In this document: piece after piece, positions 62,211 through 64,000 of the stretch
How positions within the stretch are numbered: position 1 is the first letter of the stretch
Layout: each line of letters begins with the position of its first letter
Assembly: GCA_037137375.1 (NCBI GenBank)
Contig: JBAXKJ010000019.1
Span: 56,236-120,235, forward strand
DNA from: CAINVV01 sp037137375
GTDB taxonomy: Bacteria > Bacteroidota > Bacteroidia > Bacteroidales > Prolixibacteraceae
Direction: 5' to 3'
DNA: 64,000 nt
Position numbers and translations under genes: made by a program
The notes under the pieces: generated by a model
What the model saw: only the letters and a program-made list of their open reading frames with translations
The model's database searches: none
What the model was told of the DNA's origin: nothing

Positions 62211-63905
62211 TCAGTTAGCTCTGAAAAGCAATAATTCCAACAGTGCCGGAGCCTCCTTTTGGTTTTCTAACAGCAATTTGAATTTTTGAGCCGTAACGGG
62301 GGTAAAATCCTTTGTCAATCCGGTACCATCCGTTTCAGTCTTGAAAATAGATATCCATTTCGAACCATCCAGGTATTGAAGTTCTTGTACCTGTTTGATT
62401 CCACTCCAGGGGTGCCAGGGTTCAACTAAGGAAATGCATTGGATAGCAGTTGGTTTGCCAAGGTCAATTTCGATGGAGGCAGTTTTTTCCGCTTTTGCCG
62501 CCTGCCATTTTGACTTAGGATCACCATCGTTAAGGGCTTTTGTGCTGCTTCCTTCACCGACTGACGACGCTTTCATTAAGCCTCCACTTGATGGAATAGG
62601 CTGAATAACAGGTTCTCCGGCAAATTGAACGGCTACGACTGAAGCAATTTTATCAGGTGCATAGGATGGCAACTGGATAGTGGATTTATTCTGACCGGCA
62701 TAAACTTTCAGACTGGTCTTTGGATCGGCGAGCAGCCAGGCCTTGCTGATTTTATTGGAAAATGGCACCACTAGCTTGCCGTCTTTCGGCCATTCGAATA
62801 CATGCAGGTATAAATTCTGATCCTTCCTGGTAGCCCGGCCCCAGGAGAGATATGGGAATGGACTCCCGGTCGTTCCATAGATGGCTTCCCCGTTGATTTT
62901 GAGCCAATCGCCCATTTCGCGCAGATTTTGCTGACAAACTTCCGGGATTACACCATAGGCATTTGGTCCGACATTCAGCAAAAAATTGCCTCCTTTGCTC
63001 ACAATATCGATCAATTTTAAGAGGAGATCGGAGGTACTTTTCCAGCGGTCGTCCCAGGCGTTGTATCCCCAGTGGCCATTCATGGTCATGCATACTTCCC
63101 AGTTCCTACCAGGAAATCCCGTTGCGGGAACAAATTGTTCCGGTGTCTCAAGATCACCTCCCATATTGGCTCCAAGACGGTTATTTGTGATAATATTAGG
63201 ATAAGGTTTGAGCAGATCCGCCAATTTTCGGGTCATTTCAGGAGTCATATTAGTCGGCGTATCCCACCATAAGACGGCTACATCACCATAGTTCGCAAGA
63301 ATCTCTTTTACCTGCGGAATCGCAATTTTATCCACGTAGGCGTTCATATCTGCCACGTGGGTCTGGTCCCATTCCACATTTCCGGATACGGCCCCTCCGG
63401 GATGATACCAGTCCTGCGCCTGGGAATAGTAAAACCCAAGTTTCATGCCTTGCTTGCGACATGCTTCAGCCAGTTCTTTCAGAATATCCCTCTTGAACGG
63501 AGTGGCATCCACGATGTTATAAGAATCTGCCTTCGATCCGAACATGGCAAACCCGTCGTGGTGTTTGGAAGTAATGACCATGTATTTTTGTCCGGCATCC
63601 TTTGCCACCTTAACCCACTCATCTGCATTGAATTGCGTTGGATTAAACTGTTTGGCAAGGGCTGAATATTCTGCCCTCGGTATCTTAGCCTGGTGCATGA
63701 TCCATTCGCCGTAGGTAGTCTTGTCTCCCCATTTGCCGGCTGGGACCGAATAAATTCCCCAATGGATAAACATGCCGAATTTGGCATCTTTCCACCACTT
63801 CATTTTGGGATCATTTTGTTTGGAATTGGAAGCGCCTTCACCGTTTTGTGCCATAGAAACTGTTGCCACCAATGTGATCAGGCAGGAAAGAAATAATTTT
63901 CTCAT
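62211..63905 (-). CDS. GH29 alpha-L-fucosidase with C-terminal discoidin-like domain
   Basis: A 564-residue secreted retaining fucosidase (signal peptide ~1-19, TLVATVSMAQ). The catalytic (beta/alpha)8 domain has FGMFIHWGIYSVPAGKW, VITSKHHDGFAMF and the nucleophile D215 in VLWWDTPTN. The beta-sandwich follows, and the last ~130 residues look like an F5/8 type C (CBM32-type) domain (SSTKALNDGDPKSKW, IEIDLGKPTAIQCISL). It removes terminal alpha-L-fucose. With GH95 on the same transcript, two fucosidases of different families suggest a heavily fucosylated substrate. It is the first gene of the five-gene run, and its promoter lies near the right end of the window. Confidence 0.93.
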   Translation of the reverse strand: MRKLFLSCLITLVATVSMAQNGEGASNSKQNDPKMKWWKDAKFGMFIHWGIYSVPAGKWGDKTTYGEWIMHQAKIPRAEYSALAKQFNPTQFNADEWVKVAKDAGQKYMVITSKHHDGFAMFGSKADSYNIVDATPFKRDILKELAEACRKQGMKLGFYYSQAQDWYHPGGAVSGNVEWDQTHVADMNAYVDKIAIPQVKEILANYGDVAVLWWDTPTNMTPEMTRKLADLLKPYPNIITNNRLGANMGGDLETPEQFVPATGFPGRNWEVCMTMNGHWGYNAWDDRWKSTSDLLLKLIDIVSKGGNFLLNVGPNAYGVIPEVCQQNLREMGDWLKINGEAIYGTTGSPFPYLSWGRATRKDQNLYLHVFEWPKDGKLVVPFSNKISKAWLLADPKTSLKVYAGQNKSTIQLPSYAPDKIASVVAVQFAGEPVIQPIPSSGGLMKASSVGEGSSTKALNDGDPKSKWQAAKAEKTASIEIDLGKPTAIQCISLVEPWHPWSGIKQVQELQYLDGSKWISIFKTETDGTGLTKDFTPVTAQKFKLLLENQKEAPALLELLLFRAN

Positions 63906-64000
63906 CTTATAAAGGTCTTAATTATCGGGATGTTTGGTTTTTAACTCTTTAAATTTAATACCATCTGCCCTTGTTGCTATCTTATTGCATTAAATTATTC

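Noticed and set aside
1..64000. CRISPR array, insertion sequence or prophage
   Set aside because: No regularly spaced repeats of suitable length, transposase, or phage structural genes were seen on either strand.

Overview
The window reads as ordinary chromosome of a member of the Bacteroidota. The reasons are: many genes preceded by an exact or near-exact TAnnTTTG minus-7 promoter element rather than an E. coli-type -10, weak or absent Shine-Dalgarno sequences, a DUF4293 gene, a single-chain PurL, a Bacteroidota-style LptD, a SirB1-type protein, a cysteate-synthase-like gene and a block of secreted glycoside hydrolases. Nothing in the sequence alone fixes the genus. No phage, complete insertion sequence or CRISPR array was seen.

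Layout. 1-2.8 kb: the 3' end of a HAD phosphatase, an unrecognised 427-residue protein, and a ParE/RelE-type toxin-antitoxin pair. 2.9-6.3 kb: methylmalonyl-CoA epimerase with an acyl-CoA transferase (propionate/succinate CoA chemistry), and a lipoamide-dehydrogenase-like flavoprotein that lacks the redox cysteines. 6.3-17 kb: purL, a Sel1-repeat protein, an HD protein, lptD and a cell-wall amidase. 17-24.9 kb: an MCE/MlaD protein, dnaA, an IMPACT protein, pyrBI, a GAF protein, a DUF4293 membrane protein, a nucleoside phosphorylase and a SirB1-like protein. 25-27.3 kb: a minus-strand operon (coiled-coil protein, zapA, structured RNA element, rny).

27.4-35.9 kb: secreted and envelope proteins (M23 peptidase, C69 peptidase, Gfo/Idh/MocA oxidoreductase, flavin reductase-rubredoxin fusion, FKBP, flippase-like protein, lipocalin). 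36-41.3 kb: a three-gene CzcCBA/Cus-type heavy-metal efflux operon. 41.4-48.1 kb: M3 peptidase, aldose epimerase, CDF transporter, cysteate synthase, YebC. 48.1-52.1 kb: a tightly overlapping four-gene operon made of a Na+/solute symporter, a DUF1893-ABC ATPase fusion, a metal-type ABC permease and a divergent TroA/ZnuA-like lipoprotein. 52.3-54.2 kb: threonine dehydrogenase, tRNA-Thr(CGU), a short stretch of phased repeats and a HicBA module. 54.4-63.9 kb: five same-strand carbohydrate genes (GH9-like, GH95, double-GH43, SASA esterase, GH29), which look like the enzyme part of a polysaccharide utilisation locus for a fucosylated, arabinosylated glycan. No SusC/SusD pair is inside the window.

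The observations most worth following are the DUF1893-ABC fusion operon with its altered metal-binding protein, the cysteine-less Lpd-like enzyme, the cysteate synthase (possible sulfonolipid head-group supply), the structured RNA between zapA and rny, the tRNA-Thr-adjacent repeat array, and the fucosidase cluster with an altered GH9 active site. No single locus could be shown from sequence alone to be a wholly new system.
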